Assembly: GCA_019843655.1 (NCBI GenBank)
Contig: JACDQD010000005.1
Coordinates: forward strand, 1,267,575 to 1,331,574
Source: Lethocerus indicus
Lineage: Eukaryota > Arthropoda > Insecta > Hemiptera > Belostomatidae
Direction: 5' to 3'
Length of the DNA: 64,000 nt
The notes beneath the pieces were generated by a model. The model saw only the letters and a list, made by a program, of their open reading frames with translations. It did no database searches and had not been told where the DNA came from. Shown one piece after another: positions 13,291 through 24,200 of the stretch. Each line of letters starts with the position of its first letter. Position 1 is the first letter of the stretch. The position numbers and the translations under genes were made by a program.

Positions 13291-13586
13291 ATAATATATA
13301 TCGTAGCATAATGGCAGATATTTGCAGAGTATTTTCGATTCTTTTAAAATTTTAAAAATGTGGTTTCATTAGAAAATTGTTGACACTGTAGCAATTTTCA
13401 TTAGAAATTCTCCTGTTTTCTATATATATATATATATATATTTATATATTTATAATTACATATATATAATCGTAGCATAATGGCAGATATTTGCAGAGTA
13501 TTTTCGATTCTTTTAAAATTTAAAAAAATGTGGTTTCATTAGAAAATTGTTGACACTGTAGCAATTTTCATTAGAAATTCTTCATT

Positions 13587-13619
<33 letters not shown>

Positions 13620-13839
13620 TTATATATATAATCGTAGCATAATGGCAGATATTTGCAGAGTATTTTCGATTCTTTTAAAATTAAAAAATGTGGTTTAATC
13701 GAAAATTGTTGACACTGTAGCAATTTTCATTAGAAATTTTCCTGTGTTTCTATATATATATATTTATATATTATAATTACATATATATAATTGTAGTAAT
13801 GGCAGATATTTGCATTAGAAATTTTCGATTCTTGTTTTC

Positions 13840-13906
<67 letters not shown>

Positions 13907-14022
13907 AATTCATATATATAAATGTAGCATGTAGATATTTGTAGGTTTAATTTAGAAAATTATTGTGGTTTAATTGAAATTGTTGACACTGTAGCAATTT
14001 TCATTAGAAATTTTCCTGTGTT

Positions 14023-14064
<42 letters not shown>

Positions 14065-16478
14065 TTACATATATATAATCGTAGCGTAATGGCAGATATT
14101 TGCAGAGTATTTTCGATTCTTTTAAAATTTTTCTCGTGCGTCTAACGCACGTCTGAACGGTCTGTTAGAATATATACGGGGCGGCATGAATTATATACAA
14201 CAGTATAATGTCCAGCCGCCAGTAGGCATATTATAATTGTACGCACTCTGGTGTACATAAGTCGTTCGACGACTTCGTCCGAAGTCAATGGGATGAGACC
14301 GATTCGGGAGGCGATGAATTCATCGCTCAACACCGTCGAATTCGCCTCCAGCTGGACCCAGTCGATGGCCAAAGTCGGCGTCTCCGCTATGAACACCCGC
14401 CTAAGGCTGTTGGCGGCGCTGTGGAAAAAAACAAAAGAATTACTCCTACAAACTCGATACAACTTCGGTTAAAATGCAGAATAGTGGGCCCCCACTGATA
14501 ACGTAACGGGCGAGGTTATATATCCAGGTTTGTACGTTGTTATTGGGGAATTTTCGTTAAAAGGCGAGGCGCTCGGGGGCGTCGGTGGAAGTCGACGATG
14601 ACGAATAAAGGCAATAGTTCAACACTGGGACATTGCAGAAGCCGAATGTATCTTATACCTGCATTGAAACCGTCTCACGGCATATCCGTGCAAAGGTGTG
14701 CGAGATGTATTAAAAATATGTACAACGCCACTTGTTGCTCGGTGAATTTTCCCGCGATTATTTAGTTATCGACCCGATATTTCGACCGTTTTGAACACTC
14801 CTTGCATACGCAATGAGAACTGAATTTAGTTCTCAAGATCCGCCACACTTATCGCGCACTGTGAACCCGGTCTGAGAGACCGGTATTCCTCGCGTTCGGG
14901 CGCTTGTCAAGTTGGGCGATACATGACGATTTTCATTGCTCGCGGGGTCTCGATCATAGCACAGTCTCTGACTCGCTCACTTATCGCAGACTTATCGCTT
15001 GTGGAGGACCTGGTCTGAGACAAGATTAGTACATATCCAAAATTGCTCGAACTGCCTTTAGCTGTCTCGGGGCGCACATCAAGATCAAAGATTCGTACAT
15101 ATCTCTCGATCACAGTTTCCGGTCTCTCATTGCTTTCGAACTCTGCGAAAAATACAGACTCGACCTTTACATACTCCAAAAGATTTAGTTCTACCGAATC
15201 AGCTCAAACTTATCGCACTTTTGAACCCGGTCTGAGGCCGGTATTCTTTCGTTCGGGACTTTCGTCGTGCCTCGAACTCGTGAAAAATACAGATTCGACG
15301 TTCCGTACTCACAAAAGCGTCTACAGCGTCCGATATCGAATGAAACAGATTCCGCCTTTTCAACCAAACTTTCGAGTCGGCCTACAATCGAAAAGCCCTA
15401 TTTCTCAAGAGCGTCGAACGTAATACAATAAAACTGAGAAATCGAGCCGACATCCGTACACAAAACTTGGTCAATTGTGATCGATAATCTAAAACTTCTG
15501 TTTCGATCAAATTAAAATGTCGAGCATTACACGGATCTGAGAAGGCGGGGAATAATTGGAACAAAAAACTGCAAATAATTCAATGTTTACGACCACGAAA
15601 TGGTGGTCAGGATGTATCGAACTGAAAGAAATCGGATCGAAACGAGATGTAGAAGTGGGTTAACCACCGGGAGCGTTATCGGCGATTTCACCAATAAATT
15701 CGGCATTAACTGCAATATTCTATGTAATCCAACCTGGTTTGCATAAAATGCGGAATTTGGGGGGGGCCCCCCCCACTGATAACCAAATGGGCGAGGTTAT
15801 ATAACGCATAAAAAGGGGATTTTTGGGCCGATTTAGCGCCTAAAAACCGCATTTTTGAGCACACTTTTGCTCCTAAGAACATTTTTTTGGCCGATATTCC
15901 CGGTAAAAACTTCATTTTTTGGTCCATTCTGAGTCCAGCAACTGCATTCCTATCCGTTGTAGAACTAAAGTTATTGAGATAAAACGTTTCCGATAATAAG
16001 TTTGCCGACCGCTGGTACAGTCGGTTACCCTCGATACGAGGTCCAATCGACAGTACCGTTTTTTATTATATTTTTTTCGCCTCATAAACACTTTCTTCAA
16101 TCTCCCCCCACCCCCCCTTCACTTCGACAATTAACGGTTCTGTAATTCATTCACAACGGTTCGTTATTACGAAGCCGCTACAGTAAATTTTATAACACTA
16201 TAAACATTATAATACCGTGAAGAGGGGAAAAATAGAACGGGAGATATTTTGACACCCGTAACAAAATATACATGAAATTCATACAGCTGAGACTGTTTAC
16301 ATAAACATTTATTTAATTGACGAGACCCATTCAAGGGCAAAAAATTACAAATAAAATTAGATTACAAGTGGAAAAGTCAATTTGGGTTTCACCTCAGTTC
16401 TGTATCCTCAATCTGAAATTTGACATATTCGTCGGTCAACTCTGTGACGTGGACGGTCGACTGGTTGGCGAACGGCAT
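11831..16478 (-). CDS. POLR2C: RNA polymerase II subunit RPB3 (POLR2C), 3' partial, exons 1-3
   Basis: Encodes the N-terminal 145 or so residues of Rpb3, the alpha-like subunit that dimerises with Rpb11 to start RNA polymerase II assembly in the nucleus. Joined coding exons are 16478-16393, 14418-14247 and 12008-11831. All junctions are GT-AG and keep frame. Landmarks are MPFANQS at the start, [13 protein letters not shown] (dimerisation helix), [16 protein letters not shown], and a zinc-loop pattern C-x-C-x3-C-x2-C in [11 protein letters not shown]. The visible part ends at DYGESD, where the family continues DDILIVKLRKGQ; that codon is split at the donor. The other half (family length about 275 aa) is not in the window: the intron leads into satellite DNA. 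No stop or frameshift is seen in the three exons. It is either a working gene with a very large intron or a 5' fragment. Confidence 0.9.
12009..14246. other. POLR2C intron 2: PLE piece, (TA)n and minisatellite
   Basis: Holds an inverted-arm type PLE fragment at about 12025-12195 (TTCTGTCTCC and CCAGACCGGTTT boxes), a (TA)n run at 12443-12491, and the (TA)-bearing minisatellite listed separately. Weak open frames at 12238-12423 and 12520-12723 match no family I recognise. Confidence 0.7.
12845..14135. repeat. Minisatellite, ~170-190 bp unit with embedded (TA)n, about 7 copies
   Basis: Each unit contains GTGGTTTCATTAGAAAATTG, TTGACACTGTAGCAATTTTC, a (TA)n tract of variable length, ATAATCGTAGCATAATGGCAG and TATTTTCGATTCTTTTAAAA. 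Unit starts are near 12845, 13015, 13190, 13370, 13545, 13700 and 13975. Most length variation lies in the TA tract. The unit near 13800 is rearranged and lacks several boxes. Confidence 0.88.
14247..14418 (-). CDS. POLR2C: POLR2C exon 2
   Basis: Opens after a TTTTTTTCCACAG acceptor and ends at CTTATGTACACCAGA before GTGCGT. It encodes [19 protein letters not shown] to VVERLMYTR, the most conserved N-terminal segment of Rpb3. Phase fits exon 1 (one base carried in) and exon 3 (phase 0). Confidence 0.93.
14472..15400. mobile_element. Degenerate GGCCCCCC/CACTGATAACC element with a mariner relic inside
   Basis: The left end at 14475-14520 reads GCAGAATAGTGGGCCCCC then CACTGATAAC and GGCGAGGTTATATATC, as in the complete copies at 32911 and 35127. 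About 14545-14783 is a mariner piece (CACTGGGACATTGCAGAAGC, ending ACAACGCCACTTG and a TAGTTATCGACCC terminus). The following sequence, with TCTGCGAAAAATACAGACTC, resembles the interior of the 35127 copy. No right end is clearly paired. It lies in POLR2C intron 1. Confidence 0.6.
15744..15925. repeat. Second GGCCCCCC end plus a stray satellite A fragment
   Basis: 15755-15803 repeats the element end (GGGGGGGCCCCCCCCACTGA, then GGCGAGGTTATATAACGC). It is followed directly by about 120 bp of satellite A boxes (GCGCCTAAAAACCGCATTTT). This is satellite A outside the main array but still inside the POLR2C gene. Confidence 0.75.
16393..16478 (-). CDS. POLR2C: POLR2C exon 1 (coding part)
   Basis: Reads [19 protein letters not shown] and continues to EDTEL, ending with AG before a GTGAAA donor; the AG is completed by C from exon 2 to give Ser. 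Start and sequence match the conserved Rpb3 N-terminus (MPYANQPSV...LTDDN in relatives). Too short to stand out as an ORF. It was found by looking for the missing N-terminus upstream of exon 2. Confidence 0.9.
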
Positions 16479-18157
16479 CGCTCGTGGCCATTGAAAAACT
16501 TAATTAAACGCTTAAAAAACTTAATTAAAACATTTATTAAACGATACGTTAACGATTAACAGGACAGACCGCCGAACAGAACGCCGCTATGAAACAAACC
16601 CAGCTGATATCTGTTTCGGCCAACTGCCGCCAACTTAGAAACACCAAAATTTCCTGCCCGTACTACAAACAAGAATAAAAGAATTTTTTGCAGAAAATAC
16701 TTTATTAAAGGCTCTATTTATCGTATCTGAAAGTCAACTGAATATTCTCTATTAGTTGAATATTTCGTACGATACTCAATCGAACATTTTGATCTTTCCA
16801 CTGTACAAGCGCATCAATTTCAGTGTCTTGAACAACCAAAGCACCGGTATTGATATTACTTACTATTGAGAATAAATAAAAAAAAAAAATCTTAATTCGA
16901 TTCGCGTTGTTTCATTTTTATAATCAAATATGCCTCATCAAACTCTTTGATATACACAATTATACATTAGTATTATTGTTGTTGAAACTAAAATATTATA
17001 GATTAAAATTAGCAACGTTCAGCTATATTAAAAAACAGATTTCAAAGACACGTATTGTAGCTTTTGTCGAATCACATTTCCAATCCTCTTTGTATCATTT
17101 GTATTCTTCAGATTATTTCCTGGAAAAATTTAAAATCCCATGATTTTTTATCCACAATCTTTGCGAATCGGCATTGTTTTAAACTCTGAACATCAAAATA
17201 TTCAAACCGTTATAATTTCCCTGTCTAATTTTATTATTATTATTATTATCTTATTATTAGACCAAGAATATGACGATTTTTAACAAGGAGTTGTTGTTAC
17301 AATAATTTATGAACAAGAACGAATTTCGTTCACTTTAAAATATCGTTATAAACGCTTTAAACAAACCTTGATTTCAGTTAACAACAATGCGTATTGCGAA
17401 ACAAACTATAAATTTAATTAAAAACACAAAGACAAGAGGTAAGAATTATACTGGTATATTACACTAGGTATATTATATAATTTAGCACTTATTTTCAATT
17501 CCAGAAGAAATGTTTTTAGACTCAGAATACAATTTTTCAAGGTAAAAATAGGTATTTTTCAATAGGTAAAAATTATTACAGTTATGTTATATTACTTACC
17601 AAATTTTCTAATCAACAAGAAATGTTTTTAGACCACGAATAAGATTTTTCAAGGAGTGATTGCTACAATAATTATGAACAATTTTGTACACTTTAAAATA
17701 TCCGTATAAACTTTTTAAACAAATATATATATATATATATATATATAGTGCTGGACAAAGGAAAACAAAAAACACAGTAGACAGTTAAGAAATAACAATT
17801 TTTATTTATTATTATTTTTTTAATAGCGATATCGGTTACAGCGCTAAATATAATACAGGTTTTTCGAATACGATATTTCGTTTCTTTAAAATTGGCGTCA
17901 TTTTAATTCCTATTTTAAAACCGGACCCGTAAAAAAAAAGCCGTTACGACGATACACCGAAATACTGAACCGGTTTTACTCGTTCAATTAATACAATCTT
18001 GTTATTCCAACAACAAGAGATTTGTTTAAATTTCCCTTCGTTCGTTTCCTATTCGTTCGACAAAAAAATACGAGGAGAATACGGAGTGAAGGAACGAAAA
18101 GGAGTGGAACGTCACTCTTAAAAAGTTTGAGCTTCAGAGTGTTTTCTTATCAAGCGG

Positions 18158-18203
<46 letters not shown>

Positions 18204-18224
18204 TAAATATTAATTCATCTACTA

Positions 18225-18266
<42 letters not shown>

Positions 18267-19317
18267 GGTACAGAAAAATAATTTACGTTAATATTTATTT
18301 ATGTTCAATGTATATTTATACATATATAAAAGGGAAAACAATTCTGAGAAACTGAGTCCTCGGGATCGACACCTGTTCGAATTAACTTAAACTTTATTTT
18401 TTTTTAATTACGGTCGCGGTTAAAATTATTCGCTGATATCCGGCGCACGAATAGCACGATTTCGAGGGGCGCCAAAGCAGTATAAGTTCATTTTGTTGAC
18501 TTTCAAATTTAAAGACGGGAAAGTCGAAAAAACATATTTTCTCCAGCGTCCATGATTTATTCGACCGGTTTTTTTTTTAATATTCCTTTTTCGATTCCCG
18601 TTTCACGCGCCGCCGCAGTCAATTTTGGTTTACGACTACAGTGATCCATACAATAACCGGACAGACGGTATTACACTTTGAGCGAATACTTTTCATAGGT
18701 AATTTGAAAAAAAATTAGTAAATAGTAGTGGCAGGAAATTATCGGAAAAAATATATATACCTTATTTTAATCGGCGTCGAGATCTACTGAGCAGCAGGTT
18801 TTCGAACATTCTAAACAACGTAATACAATGTAAAGGGTCCAACAAAAAGTGTACAATATCAATCTTATTTTGGACAGCGGAAATCGATATTTATTTTCAA
18901 CGATCCTTTTTCGAATATCCTACGTAACTGCATAATTAATACGGCCTTTGATTCAACGGGGAATTTACTTACGGGAATTTAATTCGACGCCTAGCGCCTT
19001 TTGGTTGTTCCTATTCCGTACCTCATTCCTCACCACTAAATAGGCCGGGGTTTTTTTTATTTTTGGTACTCGAAAGATGAATTTTTATGTTTTTCCCGTC
19101 TCGTGAGATTTCCTGAAAAGTATTATTTAAACACAACTGTTATTATTAGTACAGGACGCGCACGTGACTGCTTCATTTCGATATATATCGATATCGATGC
19201 GGTCGCGTTGACGACATACAACAGTTTCGGAACTATTGTGATATATATCGCAAATCATATCGTGCGACTCGAGTTTTCAGTTTATTATTAATCAGTTAAT
19301 CCCCAAGGATTAAATTT

Positions 19318-19555
19318 CTTGTGTTTCCATCTCCAGTCTCGCGGTTTCGTCTTTCGCCAGACCGCGGTTTCGACCCCTTTCGCCCCGTCTTCAGTAGCGG
19401 CGGGTGTCAGTCAAAGTGCCAAAGTGGCCGACACGCTACTGAAGACGGCCGAAACCGCGGTCGAAAGACCGAACAGGCGAGACTGAGAAAGCTACACAAA
19501 AATCTACGGTTTTCCAACCTTCGCAGACCACAAAACAGTTATGTTAAACTGATTA
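19318..19555. mobile_element. PLE 3'-end inverted pair
   Basis: Left arm GTGTTTCCATCTCCAGTCTC with CGCCAGACCGCGG. Right arm CTACTGAAGACGGCCGAAAC, then CGAAAGACCGAACAGGCGAG and CCTTCGCAGACCACAAAAC. The two arms meet near 19425 with almost no interior. Confidence 0.7.
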
Positions 19556-20730
19556 AATTTCTGTCGCCGGATGAAGAAAAACAACCCACTTGTACAACAC
19601 TTGTAGTTTGGCGCCTCTCGAATTGTTAAAAAAAAAAATGTCGCATCCCGTTACATTCGCCCTATACACAAAATACATATTCTATATAAATAAATTATAA
19701 AAAGCGAGAAAAAATATATATTCAGTCTAAGATCTACAACTCATTCTTCGGTTATCTACTGGTAGCGGCAAGGTTAATTGAGATTTCAAATTGACAAACA
19801 TTCAAAATACAAAATATACAAAAAAAAAAACGAAACAAATTCACTGTACAAAAAAAAAAATCATTTTCCATTTTCAAAAGTCACTGTCTCGAGTTCTCCG
19901 TTTTTCTCCTTCGGTTTCAGGTTTTCGAACAGGCACTTAAAAACACATTTAAAAAATATTATAAATATACCGGTTTTCGGCGCAATATTGGACGAGGAGA
20001 AACGCCCCAAATAAGTACGCCGTAATAATATATCCCGTTAATAAAAATGCGTTTACATTTTTACGAGAAATTAACGAAACGAGAAAGAAGAATATTTCTT
20101 CCGGCCCTCCCCCGTTTCGTTTTAGGACAGAAAAATAAATTATAAATTATCGATTGACCGGATTGAGCGGTTGTATGAGCAGTTTTTTTTTAGTAACAAA
20201 CAACTTGTACTCGACACAGTTGTAGTAACAGAAAAACAAAAACAAGAAGCTGTCTTTAAGGATTAACAATAACGAATGCGATACATACAAGTATACTTGA
20301 TTTTAAGTTATCGGCTGTTGTGGTTCAAGAGGGCTTTCGACCATCGTTTTCTCGTTAACTTCGTATTTGAGAAAATCTAAAAAAAAAACGATGCTAAATT
20401 GAGTAGATCCGTTAACAATAAATATATTATTTTTTTTGTTTCATTCGAAATATCTACAAGATCGCAAAACTACAACAATTTCGATAATCGCATTACTTTT
20501 TCTTTTTTTTTAATAACGATTTTTGGCTCGATATAAATGAATATATCACCCGAACGCGGTAGTGAACATAAATTAAAGGTTTGGCAAAAGGGGCTGATAC
20601 CGCGTTTAAACTAAACACCCGGGCCTAATTAGGTCCGTTATAAGTCATTTTTTATATATATATATTTGAGTTCTGCTCTTCAACTACTTTTTAGACATCT
20701 CTTATGGTCTGTAGGGTGGCTTTCGATTAA

Positions 20731-20736
20731 TTTATT
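20731..20736 (-). terminator. Possible polyadenylation signal for diablo
   Basis: AATAAA on the minus strand (TTTATT on plus), about 360 nt after the diablo stop codon. In AT-rich DNA such hexamers are common, so this is only the nearest plausible one. Confidence 0.25.
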
Positions 20737-21092
20737 ACAACAATAATAAGGCGGATAATTTGGACGCTCGAACACCGAATAGAGTCTGTATATAATTTTC
20801 GAAAACTAAATTCACAGCCCCTGTTCGGTGCCCGAATAACGGAAATACAATAAATCGGTAACATTGCGACATAAAAGATATTTGTAATTTTGTTATACTG
20901 CGCGATATCGTGTTATTTCATGAAGCCAAACCTATCCGTACGATTTTCGATGCCGTACGATAATAATTGCTATGTACAAAACAGTAAGTATCTCGCAGAC
21001 GCCCGGCCGAGAGTACGCACACGTAACGGTCGTCGCTGTTATATACTATGTACAAAGGTTGACGGTGGCCCCGGCGCTGACATGCGCGCGCG

Positions 21093-21284
21093 TTACCAGA
21101 AATAGTTCTCTGTCTGCGGCGCCCTCATCACTCCGACGCCGCCGCCGAGCCTCCTGTAGTTCATCGCGCCGCACAGACGCCACTGGTTCTGCTCAGGGTC
21201 GTAGACCTCTATCGTCTTCAGGTAGGCGGTGCCGTCGAAACCGCCGACAGCGTACAGCTGGCCGTTCACCACCGCCAGCCCGAC
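21093..21284 (-). CDS. dbo: diablo exon 10: last Kelch blades and stop
   Basis: [60 protein letters not shown] then TAA. Acceptor CGCTGCAG. Confidence 0.95.
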   Translation of the reverse strand, partial: VGLAVVNGQLYAVGGFDGTAYLKTIEVYDPEQNQWRLCGAMNYRRLGGGVGVMRAPQTENYFW

Positions 21285-24200
21285 CTGCAGCGCAGACGAC
21301 GACATAATGTTCGTTAGTCGGTTAACAGGAAAAATTCGTTAACGCGTTAAGCGTCGCCAACCTAAATTTAAGCGGTGGGGGGAAAGTGAAACATTTACTA
21401 AAAGAGAAGGCCTTTATTAACAAAAAAGTGTACGAATTGAAAAAAAAAACAGGAACTGTCCCGTAAGTCTAAGACCGTTAAGAAATCTGGTGCAAATCGG
21501 GCGTTTTTCTATTTTAGCCTCTCGCTACCAAAAAGAAATCGGCTTTCTTTCAGGCGCAGATTTTCCGTTCAGGCGTCGAAGCACTTATTGATTACTTTTG
21601 CACTGCATATTTGATGCAGTCTGTTCGATCGTTTATATCCTGAAGCATTTCTTCCGGTACAGCGTAAAAGTCGACAATTCTCTAACGCGATATTACATAC
21701 GTCGACCCCACATTTGCCGGTAAAAGCTGTTATATTAGGTCGATTTCTTCGCGGATCAAACCGTTCTCGATTACCCTGTCGTATTGGTATTCTCCGATAA
21801 ACTTTCATCAGCGTTGGATGAGCGCAACACTACGATTTTTAGGCCAACAAAATTTTGAATTTCCAGTCAGTACGAGAAAACTTGGAGAGTGAACGAAACC
21901 GGGCTAAAATATGTATTCGACTGGGGATTTGTTAAGCGTTGAGGCGTTATTAGGCCTCGCTTTTTGGTTTGTTATCTTCTCTATCCGAAGAGAAGGGACT
22001 ATAAGGATATAAAGACAGCTCTTATATTATTGGGATCAAACGTACGATTACCGTCGTATTAGTATTCTCCGATAAACTTTATTTATTGCTATTGGGGAAA
22101 TGTCAGGCACTCCACTGGAACTTATCTGCAACCGGTTAGCTTATCTGTCTCTAGTGTGGCTATAGAGCGGCCCCCGCCGCTTCAACAGAATGGCACAGAA
22201 ATCCGGCCTGTCGCTTTGAGCGTTTTAAATATGAATTTCAAGTGACAAACAATAGAGGACTTACTCCGCTCCGTCTGGACGTCATGGCGACGATCGGAGA
22301 CCACGTGTTCGAGTGGGGGCTGTACCTTTCGGCGCTGGAGAGCTCCATGCAGTCGTCGCGACCTCCGACCGCGTATATCAGGTTGTTGAAGACGGCGCAG
22401 CCCAGGTGTTTCCTCCTCGTCGACATCGGCGACATCGCCGTCCACTTGTTCTGTCGCGGTCGTACCTCTCGACTTACACCAGACACAAAAACATCAATTA
22501 CAATCGATTAGAGGCGGCCATATTGTCGACGTTGTCGCCGAACAATAGCTGATGTTAATTTGATATACCTGTTTTGTGGTCTGCGAGGGGTTGGAATACT
22601 GTAGGTTCGTGATGTTTCTGTCTCCTCTTGCCCTGGTTTGGTCTTTTGCTAGACCGGTTTGTCGGCTGCTCGCCCCATCTTCAGTAGCGGTGTGTTAGTC
22701 ACTGTTAGCACTTTGGATGTTTTGGGCATCCTCACTGCCCACTGTCACTTTCACATGTACTGTAATGTTTGTCAGTATGTCAGTCGTTCATATATATGTG
22801 TTCTGTTATTGTTATTGGGGGATTGTGTTTGTCTTCGGATTTTGTTAATCCGTTTTCTAAGTCTGAGTCGGATTGTCAGAAGGGGATGGTGTGATGGTTG
22901 GGCGGGTGTAATCCTCTTAAAGGATTAAAGTGCAGTGAGGATGCCCAAAAAACATCCAAAGTGCTAACAGTGACTAACACAGCGCTACTGAAGATGGCGA
23001 GCGGCCGAAACCGGTCTAGCAAAAGACCAAACAGCAGCGAGAGGAGACAGAAACATCACGAACCTACAATAGCTGATGTTGTTCTTTTAAAAAATGAAAG
23101 TTAGAATATTAAAAGTTTAAAAAAAAAAGGCTTATTGCCCACACGTTATTAGGTCTACAGAAACATCAATGTCACCCCCATAGTGTACGTTACAGTTGTG
23201 GCAATAAAACAATAAGTTGTGGAACACTCACCGAACACAAAATGCTGCATGCTACACGCGATAAAGAAATCGCCGACATTTATTGGGCTCGTTTAAAGAA
23301 GAAAAAAAAAACATTTTGTACGTAGGTTTTAATTTTCCGATCCCTAGGATTGAATAAGACTTCATTTTATTGCTAAATAAGAATGTTGGTCATTAAAAAA
23401 AATAAAGAATTGAATAACAACTTTAGAAAAACGAATAGGAACTTTCCCTTTAACGGGGACCACTTGTTCTTACACATATTAGGGTGTAATTAGGTATATA
23501 CTAACATTAGTTTGTATTTAAATTAACATTCGATGTCACATTTGACTTCCGGAGGCCAGTATTCTTTAATTAGGCATAAAATTTATGCCTTATCGATGGT
23601 AAGCCGAGACTGCTAATCGTAATCGTTTTAGGATGTTGAACTTTATAACGGAAGATCGTTTAATCAGTATAATGATTCACAGTGATGATGTCCCCCCGCC
23701 CCCTATAAAAAGGAAAGTATCGGAATCTGTGACACCAATTTAAATTTTAAAAATGTCATAAGTTGAAAGTTTCATAGAATAATACAGTAGGTGAGGTCCA
23801 AAGAGCTACCCCTCAAAGATGGAAATACGCATTAACGCGTTGAGTGCCGCGCGATTTTATAAGGAAATCCCCCGTCAGGCGACGCACGCTGGTATCGCGG
23901 TACAGCAATGCGAAGCGCACTACTAGCGTATTAAAATTTACTCGATGCGAGTGTTCAAAAATATGAAGAAAATGCGACAGAAAAAAAGCGAGAAATTTTA
24001 CCAAACAAGTCGTAACATCTTGCGATACCTGCGAGGGACAACCATTTTATGTTTACCCTGTTTTAATAAAATCCGTTGTTAAATTTTTCTGAAAAAATGT
24101 TCAAATACATTAATAATAAAATCCCGTATTAAATAAAAATTGGGTGGACTTTAAATAAATTTTAGATAACAACTTAAAACGATGTAAATTTTTTAATTTT

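Larger units (their letters stand above)
16479..21092. other. Spacer between POLR2C and diablo, no gene seen
   Basis: AT-rich DNA with (TA)n runs at 17726-17746, 18163-18199 and 18228-18262, long A and T homopolymers, and one PLE inverted pair at 19318-19550. It should hold the diablo 3' untranslated region (minus strand, leftwards from 21092) and the POLR2C promoter (minus strand, rightwards of 16478), but neither is marked by a clear motif. Confidence 0.6.

Noticed and set aside
23813..24004. 63-codon minus-strand frame
   Set aside because: Lies within the piggyBac-type element, and the recognisable transposase residues are on the plus strand.
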